From Hyphomicrobium_A sp963726795 (lineage in GTDB: Bacteria > Pseudomonadota > Alphaproteobacteria > Rhizobiales > Hyphomicrobiaceae), in the NCBI GenBank assembly GCA_963726795.1, contig CAVSDD010000004.1:620001-684000 (forward strand): 64,000 nt of DNA. The letters are read 5' to 3'. The translations under genes and the position numbers were made by a program. The number at the start of each line of letters is the position of its first letter. The first letter of the stretch is position 1. This document shows positions 1 to 9,250 of this stretch, piece by piece. A model generated the notes under the pieces. The model saw only the letters and a list, made by a program, of their open reading frames with translations, searched no databases and was not told where the DNA came from.

Positions 1-146
1 GCCAGTTCTCGCGCTCACCTGCGGTCGTTAGAGACTTTGCTATCATGTCGTCAGGATGCACTACAAGTGCGCGCGGCACGAGTCGACAGCGCGAACAAAT
101 TGGTACCACTTTAAGCCGTAGCTCCTAGAGAAAGAGGTTTTTCCAC

Positions 147-1397
147 ATGGCAACGTTCGCCACCCTTTTGGTGTGGGTCGCGATCTTTTTTCTTGTCAGC
201 AACGCGCTTGCGTGGGTTGCACTCAGGGCTGTTCCAGGCCTGCTGAGCAGCGAGTATGAGCGGCTGCAGATGCGCTACATCGATCGCTTTCAGGGTGAGC
301 TCAAACCCTACATTCCCAAATGGTTCGATATTGCTGCCGAGGAATGGCCGGCGTTCCGCAAGGAGTATTCAAAGGCAGAGAGCGGCTCGCACATCTATGA
401 ATCGTTTGTAGAATTTCGGCATCCGGTTGTAAGCGGCCGCTATATCAACATCGACGCTGCGGGCTTCCGTCACGGCAAGGATCAGGGTCCGTGGCCGCTG
501 AGTGCTGAGTTCCTCAACATCTTCTTCTTCGGCGGGTCAACGGCGCTCAACGTGGGGCCTGATTGGACGACAATCGCCAGCTATCTGCAGGCGGACCTCA
601 ACCGTCACAACCTTGAGAAGCCGGTCAGGATCTACAATTTCGGGCGCGGGTCGTATTTCTCCACCCAGGAGCGAATTTTGTTCCAGCAGTTGCTGCTGGA
701 TGGCCACATCCCCGACATGGCCATCTTCCTCGACGGTGTAAACGACTGCTTCTTCGCGGAGGGCAAGCCGGCGACGTGGGGGATATTTGCGCATGCTCTC
801 GATGCCCACAATCGTGAGGGCTATGAGGCACTTCTAGGCAAGAGACGCGCACGGCCGAAGTGGCGAAAGCTCTGGGACTTTCTTTGGAGCTTGCCGCTCG
901 CGCTGGTCGTCGAGCGCATCGGCGCAGCAATCGCCGATCGCGGCGCCGACTTGAGCTATCGGCCGCCGGCTATCAATCCCGCCGAGACCAAAGCTTCAGT
1001 CAACCGCTGGCTCGCGAACAAACGTCAGATCGAGGCGCTGGCGCGCGAGTTTGGAGTTGACGCCGTGTTTGTGTGGCAGCCAACGCCTGCCTACAAGTAT
1101 GACCTCGCCTATCACGTTGCGCTCAATGCGCACTACGGCCTCGGGGGCCACGAGCGATCAGGTGCCGGCTACGCTTATATAGCCGACAGACTCCACGAGT
1201 TGCCGCTCGGGCGAGAATTCGTGTGGCTTGCCGACATTCAGGAAGCGGCACGAGAAGAACTCTATCTCGACAACATGCACTACACGGCGCCTTTCAGTCA
1301 GACGATCGCCAACCGCATCGCCGAGGCGATGATCGAGCGCAAGCTCGTGAATGAGGCACGTCGCGTCACGCGTGATCCTGTCACGCCGGCTGCTTGA
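147..1397 (+). CDS. SGNH/GDSL-like hydrolase, membrane-anchored (surface polysaccharide locus)
   Basis: The 416-residue protein has one N-terminal hydrophobic segment (about residues 5-27), then an SGNH-type fold. Block I is FFFGGST with the probable nucleophile Ser131, a block II-like Gly lies in NFGRGSY (165-170), block III is DGVND with Asn199, and block V is DNMH with Asp375 and His378. All four SGNH hallmark residues are therefore present. Such proteins typically add or remove acetyl groups on glycans; the substrate cannot be read from sequence. It is followed 100 bases later by a methyltransferase on the same strand and sits in a glycan-modification locus, so a role in polysaccharide acylation is inferred. 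The ATG follows a purine-rich stretch, which supports this start. Confidence 0.75.
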   Translation: MATFATLLVWVAIFFLVSNALAWVALRAVPGLLSSEYERLQMRYIDRFQGELKPYIPKWFDIAAEEWPAFRKEYSKAESGSHIYESFVEFRHPVVSGRYINIDAAGFRHGKDQGPWPLSAEFLNIFFFGGSTALNVGPDWTTIASYLQADLNRHNLEKPVRIYNFGRGSYFSTQERILFQQLLLDGHIPDMAIFLDGVNDCFFAEGKPATWGIFAHALDAHNREGYEALLGKRRARPKWRKLWDFLWSLPLALVVERIGAAIADRGADLSYRPPAINPAETKASVNRWLANKRQIEALAREFGVDAVFVWQPTPAYKYDLAYHVALNAHYGLGGHERSGAGYAYIADRLHELPLGREFVWLADIQEAAREELYLDNMHYTAPFSQTIANRIAEAMIERKLVNEARRVTRDPVTPAA

Positions 1398-1500
1398 GAG
1401 CCGTGCATGAGCGCGCTCGTAGTAATGACACTCGTGCCACGCCGTGCCATAAGACCCGCCGCTAGCCGAGCCCTTCCCTCGCCGCCCAGAGGTGCCGCCG

Positions 1501-2574
1501 ATGTTGACCGAGCCCGTGCTCTCGATCGATGCGTACGAGCAAGCCGAGCGCCGCGGAACCGGTACGTTGTCGATCCCGCACATGATGGCGTTTCGGCCTG
1601 TATCGTTTGAATCGGTCGGATGGCCGACGCGCGTCACTGCCGAGCACGAGCTTCTCCGGTACGTCGATCACAACTTTGAGGCGGAGACGGCGTCGCTGTT
1701 CAAGCCTCGCGCCGTGTTTCCGCCCGCGGGCTATCGCAACGCCTTCACGCGAGACGAGCAGGAACTGGTTGGGCGCGTCCGCGACCGCGTCGCCGAGCTG
1801 ACGCAAGCCTGGTTCGGGCGCCGCGTGCGGCCCGTGACAAACATCCTCGTGCAGGTTGGGCCCTATCGGCTCATGCGAGCGCTCGCGAACACTCATCCGC
1901 AGCTCTCTGTGTTCGAGGTCGGGCCCGGCGTCGGGTACCTTGGAGCCATGCTGGCCGCTACCGGGCACCGGTACATGAGCTTCGATGTCACTCAGTCGCT
2001 TTATCTGTGGCAGAGCCGCCTGATGCAGGGTGTCAGCGGCGCGGAATTCAACGAGCTGGCTCTTTCGGAGAGCCCGGAGGAGGAGCAAGCCGGGTTGGCG
2101 GCAGCGCGCGTCGTCCACTTGCCGTGGTGGAGCTACGTGCGGATGCTACAGAGCACCAGCGTGCGCGCCGACGTTGTTTATTCCAACTCGAACCTTTCCG
2201 AGATGAGCCGGGTCGCCTTGCGCCATGTCCTGCACATTTCGCGTCAGATGCTGGCGGACTCCCCGTTCGGTTTGTTCTGCTTCTTCAGCAAGGGTTCGCC
2301 TGCGCAATCCACGCATGAGGCGATTGACCAGGAGCTGCGCGCGTTCGGCTACCACAAGGCATTCGACAAGCCGTTCCACGCGTTCACGCTGCGTCCCGAT
2401 CAGGGAAAAATGCTGGCGAAGATGTTCAAGGACGGCCTGCCCTTCTACAACCCAAGCGGCGGGCCAACCAGTCTTACCGCGGACGACGTCGTTCCTCTCA
2501 GGCGCGAGGAGAGCCCGCTCGATGTGGCTCTCTCGCAATGGTACCACGGCTGGCAACCGCCGTTCGTCAATTGA
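1501..2574 (+). CDS. Putative SAM-dependent sugar O-methyltransferase
   Basis: A Rossmann-type SAM-binding motif, FEVGPGVGYLG, lies near residue 140, followed by a second-strand acidic residue in SFDVTQ. This matches the putative sugar O-methyltransferase family seen in polysaccharide clusters. I chose the ATG at 1501 because an AGAGG-like ribosome site lies just upstream; an in-frame GTG at 1492 is the alternative and adds three residues. The 3' end overlaps the convergent glycosyltransferase by 8 bases. The acceptor sugar is unknown. The family call rests on the SAM motif and the neighbourhood, so the specific activity is less certain than the fold. Confidence 0.65.
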   Translation: MLTEPVLSIDAYEQAERRGTGTLSIPHMMAFRPVSFESVGWPTRVTAEHELLRYVDHNFEAETASLFKPRAVFPPAGYRNAFTRDEQELVGRVRDRVAELTQAWFGRRVRPVTNILVQVGPYRLMRALANTHPQLSVFEVGPGVGYLGAMLAATGHRYMSFDVTQSLYLWQSRLMQGVSGAEFNELALSESPEEEQAGLAAARVVHLPWWSYVRMLQSTSVRADVVYSNSNLSEMSRVALRHVLHISRQMLADSPFGLFCFFSKGSPAQSTHEAIDQELRAFGYHKAFDKPFHAFTLRPDQGKMLAKMFKDGLPFYNPSGGPTSLTADDVVPLRREESPLDVALSQWYHGWQPPFVN

Positions 2575-3706
2575 GATCACGCGGTCCGGTGAGATCGTTC
2601 AACTGCGATTCAGTACGCTCCACCATCTGATCGACGCCGAAGCGGGCGACGATCGCTGCGCGCACCGCATTGCGAAGTTCTGGCTCGCTCGTCAGGCGCA
2701 CCCGCATCCGCTCCCAGGCGGCACTGAGCAGGTCCGGCCGCTGCGGTGGCACGATCTCGCCTGTCGGGCCGATGATGCTTCGCGTGTCGCCGACGTCGGT
2801 TGCCACCACCGGAACACCGCACGCCATCGCCTCGCCGACGACGTTGGGAAAGGCTTCGCCAAAGGATGATGTCAGCGTAGCTAGGTCGCAAGCATTGAAG
2901 GCGCTCAGCAATTCGCGGCGTTCTCCGAGCCATAGAATCCGCGAGTGGAGCCCGAGCGCGGCGGCGCGCTCGTGCAGCGCCTCGCGATAAGACGCCGGGC
3001 CCCCTCCCACGCTGAGAAAGCGTGCGTCGGCGAATTTGCGGGCAAACACGGATGCAGCCTGCAGGAACGTCTCGTGGTCCTTCATCGGATCGAGGCGCGC
3101 GATGAGCCCAATAACGAAATCGTTGGGCCGCAGGCCCACGGCTTTTCGCAGCTCAAGGCCGGCTTTCGCATCGGGGCGCATGGCCCCGGTGTCGATGCCG
3201 TTGGCGACGATGGCGATGCGCTTGGGCGGCATGCCGCGGCGGATGGAGCTCAATTTTCCCGCGGCGGCGTTGGCAATGATCAGGTTGGCGCGAAAAGAGA
3301 GCCAGGCCTCCAAGCGGTGCACGATGGCAGACAGCGTGTCGTAGCGGTCGAGCTGCATGTCCGCGGAGCGGATGCCGAAGACAAGCCTCGTGGGCAGCCA
3401 GGGCGGGAGCAACAGCGCCGACAACACGGTCTGCGCGGGCAGAAAAGCGTAGAGAACATCCGGACGTTCAGCGATCAGCGTGCGCAGAAAGCGCCACAGC
3501 GGTCCGATGACGTCCCAGCGGCTGCGCTTAGCTAGTGAAAGGACGCGAACACCGGCCTCGGTCAGCGCGCGGTCGCCTTCGGCGACCGGATAGAGCACGA
3601 CAACGGTGACGCTGTGGGAGCGGCGTGCAAGACCGCGCGCAAGCAACGCGACCTGGCTCTGGCTGCCGCCGACCTCGAGCGCGCGGATGAAAAGCACGAT
3701 CTTCAT
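2567..3706 (-). CDS. GT4-family glycosyltransferase (GT-B fold)
   Basis: The 379-residue protein begins with the glycine-rich N-terminal segment of GT4 enzymes (RALEVGGSQSQ) and carries the C-terminal EX7E-type donor site in SFGEAFPNVVGEAMACG, followed by GVPVVATDVGD. It also has the IARLDPMKDHETFL segment typical of group 1 glycosyltransferases. Length is normal and the frame is intact. It is the last gene of a minus-strand set that runs SGNH - MBOAT - SGNH - CmcI-like - GT4 (8251 down to 2567). It most likely adds one sugar to a lipid-linked or surface polysaccharide intermediate at the inner face of the membrane; donor and linkage are unknown. Confidence 0.85.
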   Translation of the reverse strand: MKIVLFIRALEVGGSQSQVALLARGLARRSHSVTVVVLYPVAEGDRALTEAGVRVLSLAKRSRWDVIGPLWRFLRTLIAERPDVLYAFLPAQTVLSALLLPPWLPTRLVFGIRSADMQLDRYDTLSAIVHRLEAWLSFRANLIIANAAAGKLSSIRRGMPPKRIAIVANGIDTGAMRPDAKAGLELRKAVGLRPNDFVIGLIARLDPMKDHETFLQAASVFARKFADARFLSVGGGPASYREALHERAAALGLHSRILWLGERRELLSAFNACDLATLTSSFGEAFPNVVGEAMACGVPVVATDVGDTRSIIGPTGEIVPPQRPDLLSAAWERMRVRLTSEPELRNAVRAAIVARFGVDQMVERTESQLNDLTGPRDLN

Positions 3707-3782
3707 AATCGCCGGAACCTGACTGCTTTTTGGCCGGACAAGCTGCGATTGTGTGTGCGTTGCCTGCTCGGTGTCTCGCGCG

Positions 3783-4544
3783 TCAAAGTCGCTTGAGGAA
3801 GGCCTGCGGCCAATAAGTGACGCGCTCCGTAACCGCGCCTTCGTTGAATGCGAATGCGGGCTCTTCGCGGGCGAACTCGGAGTGCTTTGCGCAGAACTCC
3901 TTCATCGCCTCGAGCGGATTGTCCCAGGCCCACTCGGGTTTGGTGCGGGCCGCGCCGGCCATCTCTTGCATGATGCCGTCCATGGCGACGATGTAGGATC
4001 CCGGCGTCACCAGCGGGCCGTAGCTTTCGAGCTCGGCCAACACGTGCGCCGTGGTGTGGTTGCTGTCCAACAGCACCAATACTGTTTCACCAGGTCCGAT
4101 CAAAGATCGCACGCGTTCCACTGTGCTCGGATCGACCGAGCTCCCCTCGATCAGCGTGATCAGCGGTTTCAGCTCGTGTTCCTCGATCGCGCGGCGGTTG
4201 TGCTGCCGGATCTCGATGTCGACTCCGACAACGCGGCCCTTTCCCATCGCCTTGAACAAGCTCGCATAGAAGACCAGCGAACCCCCGTGTGCGACCCCGG
4301 TCTCGACGAGGACGTCGGGCTTCAGGCGGTAGATGACCTCCTGAATGCGTACCATATCCTCGGGCAGCTGAATGATCGGTCTGCCCATCCAGGTGAACGA
4401 GTAGACGTATTTTGCCTCCCAGCCGCAGCGCAGCCAGGCCTGCGACACCAGCTTGAACGCTTCCGGCGAGTCGATGGCGTGTGTGGTCGCTCCGTGCGGT
4501 CCGGTTTCGATCACGATGCCTTTCGCTTCGTCGATCGTGAGCAT
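3783..4544 (-). CDS. CmcI/cephalosporin-hydroxylase-family SAM-dependent O-methyltransferase
   Basis: The 253-residue protein has the SAM-binding motif VETGVAHGGSL (residues 80-90), a second-strand acidic residue in VVGVDIE (about 109) and the metal-site-like LLDSNHTTAHV segment. This is the CmcI / rhamnosyl O-methyltransferase family, often annotated cephalosporin hydroxylase; its members methylate sugar hydroxyls and are common in polysaccharide clusters. No beta-lactam genes are nearby, so a glycan substrate is much more likely. It lies 76 bases upstream of the GT4 gene on the same strand, which suggests an operon. Confidence 0.8.
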   Translation of the reverse strand: MLTIDEAKGIVIETGPHGATTHAIDSPEAFKLVSQAWLRCGWEAKYVYSFTWMGRPIIQLPEDMVRIQEVIYRLKPDVLVETGVAHGGSLVFYASLFKAMGKGRVVGVDIEIRQHNRRAIEEHELKPLITLIEGSSVDPSTVERVRSLIGPGETVLVLLDSNHTTAHVLAELESYGPLVTPGSYIVAMDGIMQEMAGAARTKPEWAWDNPLEAMKEFCAKHSEFAREEPAFAFNEGAVTERVTYWPQAFLKRL

Positions 4545-4661
4545 ATGCCGACTAACCTCTCTCAGATGACGCGGTGGCAGGCACTCGGACCTAATGCGGG
4601 GCGCGCAGCGGAAAAATGGGCAAAAGGCGAGACTATGCTCGCTGGCTTGTTGCCAGCAATG

Positions 4662-5798
4662 CTATCGCGCGGCCTCGGGGTTTTCCATTGCTGCGCGCGG
4701 CCGATCGTGCCCGCGATCTATGCTTCCCGTCGCATCTACCTGCGTCGGCATAGACTTCAGGGCATTGGCAACAATGCGCGCTACCTCGAAATTGCCCTTT
4801 GGCGTGCCGTGGCCGAACGCTGCGCCGTGAGGAACGTAATAGGCGCTCATGCTGTTGGGATCGGCCTTGTAGAGCGCCCGCATGCGATCGAACACCGAAA
4901 CGACCGTGAAGCCCATCGAGCGCGCACAGGATTCCACCTTGAGCACCCGGGGCGGCGCCGTCTCGGATGGCATGACGTCGGCCGCTGCGACCATGCCCAC
5001 GAGAACTGCGCGAATGCCGCGTTGGTCGGTCTGCCGCTTCAATCGCTGCAGCAACGCGCACGAAATCGCGACGGGTTCGTTTTCGACCTTTACCGTCTTC
5101 GACTGGGCATACCAGTCCTCGCCGTCGATCGATGACATGATCCGATCGATGAGCAGTGAATAGCCCGCTATCATCTTTGTTCGGCTGGCAGGGGTCAGCA
5201 CCTGCTGCGGGGCAGCGCGGGGCACGGGGGTGTTGTGCTCGCTGAGCGTGTCGCCGGCCAACGTGTAGTAGGGCTTGGGAAAGCCCAGATGCGAGTAGCC
5301 GGTCCAGTCGATGCTTGTGTTCATTACCTCCAGCACGAGAGTGCTCGGCTCGTAGATAGGCAGCAGCGATTCAGCGCGCATGACGATCTGATCGACGCCG
5401 AACCCTCCGACCGAGCCGTTTTCGACCGGGCGATCCATTATCTTCTCGAGCTGCGCGGGCCATGTTTCTGAATCGGTCGCCTCCGCTCCGGCGGCAAACG
5501 AGGACCCCGTCACGAGGATCGCGCCCTTGCGAGGTTGATCCTGGTCATTGGAGTGGCGGCGGATGCCGTGGGAAGCGGTGGTAAAGCCCTCCTCCCGGAG
5601 GTGGGTCTTAAGCACCCAGCCGACATGCGAGTCGTAGTCGATGAACTGATTGAGGTTCACCACGACGGCGTGGGTCACGCGATAATTCTTGAGCGCAAAC
5701 ACTGGTTCGCCGGTCAAGAGCCGCAAGGCTGCCTCGCATAGCGCCAGCGACAACACGGTCGTCGCCACAAGCAGCAGGTAGCCCGAATATCTCTTCAA
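4662..5798 (-). CDS. SGNH-hydrolase-like membrane-anchored protein
   Basis: An N-terminal hydrophobic helix (about 6-25) is followed by an SGNH-like domain with the block I serine in LVTGSSFAAG and a conserved Gly in VGGFGVDQ. The C-terminal block reads FGHGTPKGN: the His is present, but the usual Asp three residues before it is not obvious. It may therefore be catalytically altered, or use another acid. It lies directly downstream of the MBOAT gene on the same strand. SGNH/MBOAT pairs are known to work together in periplasmic O-acetylation of polysaccharides such as alginate; assignment to that chemistry here is inferred from context. Confidence 0.65.
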   Translation of the reverse strand: MKRYSGYLLLVATTVLSLALCEAALRLLTGEPVFALKNYRVTHAVVVNLNQFIDYDSHVGWVLKTHLREEGFTTASHGIRRHSNDQDQPRKGAILVTGSSFAAGAEATDSETWPAQLEKIMDRPVENGSVGGFGVDQIVMRAESLLPIYEPSTLVLEVMNTSIDWTGYSHLGFPKPYYTLAGDTLSEHNTPVPRAAPQQVLTPASRTKMIAGYSLLIDRIMSSIDGEDWYAQSKTVKVENEPVAISCALLQRLKRQTDQRGIRAVLVGMVAAADVMPSETAPPRVLKVESCARSMGFTVVSVFDRMRALYKADPNSMSAYYVPHGAAFGHGTPKGNFEVARIVANALKSMPTQVDATGSIDRGHDRPRAAMENPEAAR

Positions 5799-5840
5799 GA
5801 TTGCAGCTCCTTAGGGGGTTCGCGAACGGCAGGATGGCGA

Positions 5841-7245
5841 TCAGAAGTCGAAATAGATGAACTTCGCGGAGCTGCCCTGGCTGATGGTGACCGCCACGAG
5901 AAACGACAGTGCGACGAGGGCCCAGATCAAGCCGCCGTTCCATCGGCGCACCGCGAGTTCGAATTCGCGCGTGCTGATCATAGCGGTGGGTCAGGAAGAA
6001 AACCGCTATCAGCAGGATTTCGAACAGGTATTTGCCGAAGAATTCCGGCCAGTTCGGCCACGGCGCGGTGAAGGGACCAGCCAGCACACGCTCGACCGTT
6101 GCAAAGTTCGGCGCGCGGAAGAACACCCACGCAAAGGTGACGAAGTGGAAGGTCAGCAGCACCGCGATCGCCGCAGGAATGACAATTCCGGCGCGCCGCA
6201 GCGGTCCCTTCAGGGCGTGCGCGACCACGAGGCCGGTGCCGTGAAGGAAGCCCCAGATGATGAATGTGAAGTTGGCGCCGTGCCAGAGGCCGCCCAGTAC
6301 CATCGTGATCATGATGTTGAGATACTGGCGCGCCTTGCCGTCGCGATTGCCGCCGAGCGGAATGTAGAGGTAGTCGCGCAGCCAATGTGAGAGCGTGATG
6401 TGCCAGAGGTGCCAGAACTCGATCGGTGATTGCGCCGTGTAAGGGCGGCGGAAATTTGTGGGGAGGCGTATGCGCAGCAGATACGCTAGGCCGATGGCCA
6501 TGTCGGTATAGCCAGAGAAGTCGCAATAGATCTGAATCGCATAGCCGTAGATGCCGAGCAGATATTCCGCAGCGCTCACGTTCGCGCCGGCCTGAAAGAC
6601 GTGATCGACGGTCCCCGCAATCGTGTCGGCGAATACGACCTTCTTGATTAGCCCAACGGCAAACAGCGCAGCACCCAGGGTAAAGCGCGCGTCGAGCGCG
6701 CGCAGAGGGCGGTGCAGCTGCGGCAGCAACTCGTGCGGACGCAGGATCGGCCCGGCGATCAAGTGGGGGAAGAACAACACATAGCCGAGCAGCGTCGTCA
6801 GGCTCCGTTCGGCCGGATACTGGCGACGATAGACGTCGACGACGTAGGCTGTGAGCGTAAACGTGACAAACGAGATCGCGAGTGGCAGCGCGAGCTTGAG
6901 CCAGTACGTCTCTCCAAGCTGCATGTGCGGGAGGGCGCCGAGGACGTCCTGCGCAAAGAAGCGGCTGTATTTGAAGCCCGCAAGAAACGAAAAGAGGAGG
7001 ATGACTGTAAGCGCGCAACGCCGCCATCGGGCCGACGCATTGGGCGCGGCGGTGAGCCACCGCACGCCAACCCACGCGATGAGCGTCAGCAGAAACGGTA
7101 ACCACACGTAGCTGATGCGCCACCAGGCATAGAAAACAGTGCTGCCGACGATGATCAGATAGATGCGAAAGCGCGGCGGGGTAGCGAGATGCAGCAGGAA
7201 GTAGACGGCGAAGAACGCAAAGAAAACAGCATCGCTGAAGACCAT
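5841..7245 (-). CDS. MBOAT-family O-acyltransferase (AlgI-like), frameshifted near its C-terminus
   Basis: This polytopic protein carries the MBOAT hallmark segments HLWHITLSHWLRDYLYIPLG and GGLWHGANFTFIIWG, the latter with the catalytic His. AlgI-like proteins pass acyl groups across the inner membrane for transfer to exopolysaccharide. The frame breaks at about 5965-5975: before it the reading is FFLTHRYDQHA, and after it the +1 frame gives RRWNGGLIWALVALSFLV and ends SAKFIYFDF, a normal MBOAT C-terminus, with a stop at 5841. Without correction the frame would run 190 bases into the next gene. One extra base explains the break. Restored length is about 467 residues, normal for the family. 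It lies 22 bases downstream of the SGNH gene at 7268-8251. Confidence 0.85.
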
Positions 7246-7267
7246 TCGTCTTCTTTCCGCCTAGGGC

Positions 7268-8251
7268 CTACTGCGAGCGGGCGATGTCGGCCCGCGCGAG
7301 AACCGGCGTGATCGCATCCGCCATGAGCTTGTGACCGAGACTGTTGGGATGCGGATCGCCGGGCATCGCCCAAATCTGCTCAGGCGTGAGAGAGCCGAGC
7401 GAGCCTAGAAGATCGACGTAGGTGTAGCCCATGTCGGCGGCGATCTTCTGCATCCGCTCGTGGATGAAGCCGAATGGGTACTGTTTGAGATTGTGCACGT
7501 CCGGCACCATCGTCATGTAGACGTGGATATTGTTCGCCTTGGCGTAGTCGGCGAGCTTCTTCAGAGAGGACAGCATCTTGCGGTAGCCGGGCTGGTCCTC
7601 CTGGTAGACGGCGCGATAGTGGTCGATGAGGCTCGCTTCGCCCGTTCGCTCGATCAGCTGGCTTGCGGCCATCCACGTGGTGGCGGCAAGCTCGCTGTTG
7701 CGCAGGATGAAATTGTCGCGGCCGGGACCGAGATCCTCCGCGTCCCGCAGGAAATACTGCACCACGATATCGCTCGGCTGCAGATCTTTGAGCTCTACGA
7801 AGAAGCGCTCCACATACCGCTCGGAATTGTAGTTCCCGATGCCGCCGTTCAGCACTTCGACGTTTTCCCCGCGCGCCTTTAAGGCTTGCTCGACGCGCTG
7901 CGACACCGTCTCCTCCTCGGGAACGCCCCAGCCGAGCGTTATCGAGCTGCCGAGAAAAAGGATGCGCCGCTTGGCGGGATCGCGCGGCCCTAGTGGAGCG
8001 CCGCGCAGGCCCCACTCATTGGTGCGGATGTTGACGCTCTGCAGGAGCGCTGAGCGGTTTTTGAGATGGACGTGCCCGAGCGAGGGATTGTCGCTGCGCG
8101 TCTTCAACTCTTTCGAATAGCGCCACATCTCGATGTCGTAATTTTTCATCGACGCGTTCTTGACACGCAGCATCGCCTCGAGCGCGCCGAGCCCGACGAG
8201 TATCGCCACGACGAAGATGAGGCCCGAGAAGACGATGTTCTTGATGTTCAT
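7268..8251 (-). CDS. SGNH-hydrolase-type esterase, membrane-anchored
   Basis: I start the protein at MNIKNIVF, giving an N-terminal transmembrane helix; an upstream in-frame start at 8278 adds nine residues that look less natural. The SGNH blocks are clear: FLGSSITLGWGV (nucleophile Ser near residue 103), a Gly/Asn block in GGIGNYNSERY, and GDPHPNSLGH with the catalytic Asp and His. It is the first gene of the minus-strand operon and is divergent from sxtJ. With the MBOAT gene just downstream, the likely role is extracytoplasmic acyl transfer to, or hydrolysis from, the surface glycan. Confidence 0.75.
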   Translation of the reverse strand: MNIKNIVFSGLIFVVAILVGLGALEAMLRVKNASMKNYDIEMWRYSKELKTRSDNPSLGHVHLKNRSALLQSVNIRTNEWGLRGAPLGPRDPAKRRILFLGSSITLGWGVPEEETVSQRVEQALKARGENVEVLNGGIGNYNSERYVERFFVELKDLQPSDIVVQYFLRDAEDLGPGRDNFILRNSELAATTWMAASQLIERTGEASLIDHYRAVYQEDQPGYRKMLSSLKKLADYAKANNIHVYMTMVPDVHNLKQYPFGFIHERMQKIAADMGYTYVDLLGSLGSLTPEQIWAMPGDPHPNSLGHKLMADAITPVLARADIARSQ

Positions 8252-8643
8252 CCGCGTGTTTACCCCTTCACACGGCACCTGAGCGCTCCTGTTAGCGCTG
8301 GGCGAATAGGTGCTGCTCTATATCTGCTGGTTACCCCGCCGACAACGGCACTGCTCTCGTCAGAGCGATGGTTATGGTGGATCGAGCACAGTGGAGCAAA
8401 ATGCCCGCGGACCTGCGGCGCACTTGCCACAAGCCTGGGCGATTTGGCGCGCGCGAAAGCGGTTATCCACCTCGCAAAAATCGTAAGTGATTGATTAGGC
8501 GTGCGCTCACTAGCGCGCGTCGATAACCGTTGATGCCGCTCATACTTTTCTTCACATCGCAGCACGCGTTGGCTAGGCTTCCAGAAGGCGGCTTGGCATT
8601 ACGTGTCGGCGCGCGTTCCTTGAGGAGTTGCTCAGAAGCTGCA
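8252..8643. other. Divergent intergenic region between the two arms of the glycan locus
   Basis: These 392 bases separate the minus-strand SGNH/MBOAT operon from the plus-strand SxtJ/DUF5989/carbamoyltransferase operon, so they should carry both promoters. I see no gene, no clear terminator and no promoter that I can define. Confidence 0.5.
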
Positions 8644-9075
8644 ATGGCGCACGAAGTCTTCGATCGCGAAGAGAAAGTCAAAGGCTCGTCCGACCGCAAT
8701 TTCGGGCTTGTCATGGGCGCCTTCTTCCTCCTCGTGGCGCTGGCGCCGCTGCTGCACAAACCACTCTGGCATCAGCCGGTTCGCTTGTGGGCGGTGGGAG
8801 TCGCGATCGCTTTTGCGGTGCTGGCGGTCGCGTGGACGAAGCCGCTTACGCCGCTCAATCTGTTGTGGACCAAATTTGGGCTCTTGCTGCACATGATCGT
8901 CAGCCCGATCATGCTGGCGGGGATCTTCTATGTGTCGGTCGTGCCGATCGGGCTCATTTTGCGCGCATGCGGCAAGGATCTGCTGCGGCTCAAGCGCGAT
9001 CCCGATGCTTCGAGCTACTGGATCGAGCGCACGCCACCCGGACCGGACCCGGTCACCATGAAAAACCAGTTCTAG
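8644..9075 (+). CDS. SxtJ-family membrane protein
   Basis: The 143-residue protein has three or more hydrophobic segments (roughly residues 21-38, 45-65 and 75-100) and ends in a polar tail with SYWIERTPPGPDP. This is the SxtJ family, named from the saxitoxin cluster but widespread beside carbamoyltransferase genes in polysaccharide loci. Its biochemical function is not established. I use the ATG at 8644, where similarity to the family starts; an upstream start at 8530 would add a low-complexity leader. It is followed by DUF5989 after 11 bases and then the carbamoyltransferase. Confidence 0.75.
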   Translation: MAHEVFDREEKVKGSSDRNFGLVMGAFFLLVALAPLLHKPLWHQPVRLWAVGVAIAFAVLAVAWTKPLTPLNLLWTKFGLLLHMIVSPIMLAGIFYVSVVPIGLILRACGKDLLRLKRDPDASSYWIERTPPGPDPVTMKNQF

Positions 9076-9086
9076 GGGGCACTCGC

Positions 9087-9236
9087 ATGGGGTTTCTTTC
9101 GGAATTCTCGTCCTTCCTGCTCGCGCGCAAGAAGTTCTGGCTGCTGCCGATCTTCATCATCATGGTGCTGTTCGGCGGGCTGGTGCTGCTGACCAAGGGG
9201 TCGGCTGTCGCGCCCTTCATCTACACGATCTTCTGA
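9087..9236 (+). CDS. DUF5989-family small membrane protein
   Basis: A 49-residue protein, MGFLSEFSSFLLARKKFWL then one transmembrane helix, ending APFIYTIF. This is the DUF5989 pattern: a short amphipathic N-terminus, a basic RKK, one helix, and an aromatic C-terminus. It sits between sxtJ and the carbamoyltransferase with spacings of 11 and 14 bases, so the three are almost certainly cotranscribed. Function is unknown; in this context a membrane partner or regulator of SxtJ or of the carbamoyl transfer step is possible. Confidence 0.8.
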   Translation: MGFLSEFSSFLLARKKFWLLPIFIIMVLFGGLVLLTKGSAVAPFIYTIF

Positions 9237-9250
9237 CCAAAGGCCGGTAG

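Noticed and set aside
3753..5135. A long plus-strand open frame (460 codons) opposite the GT4, CmcI-like and SGNH genes
   Set aside because: It lies antisense to well-supported genes with conserved motifs and shows no domain, signal or sensible composition. High GC content creates such frames.
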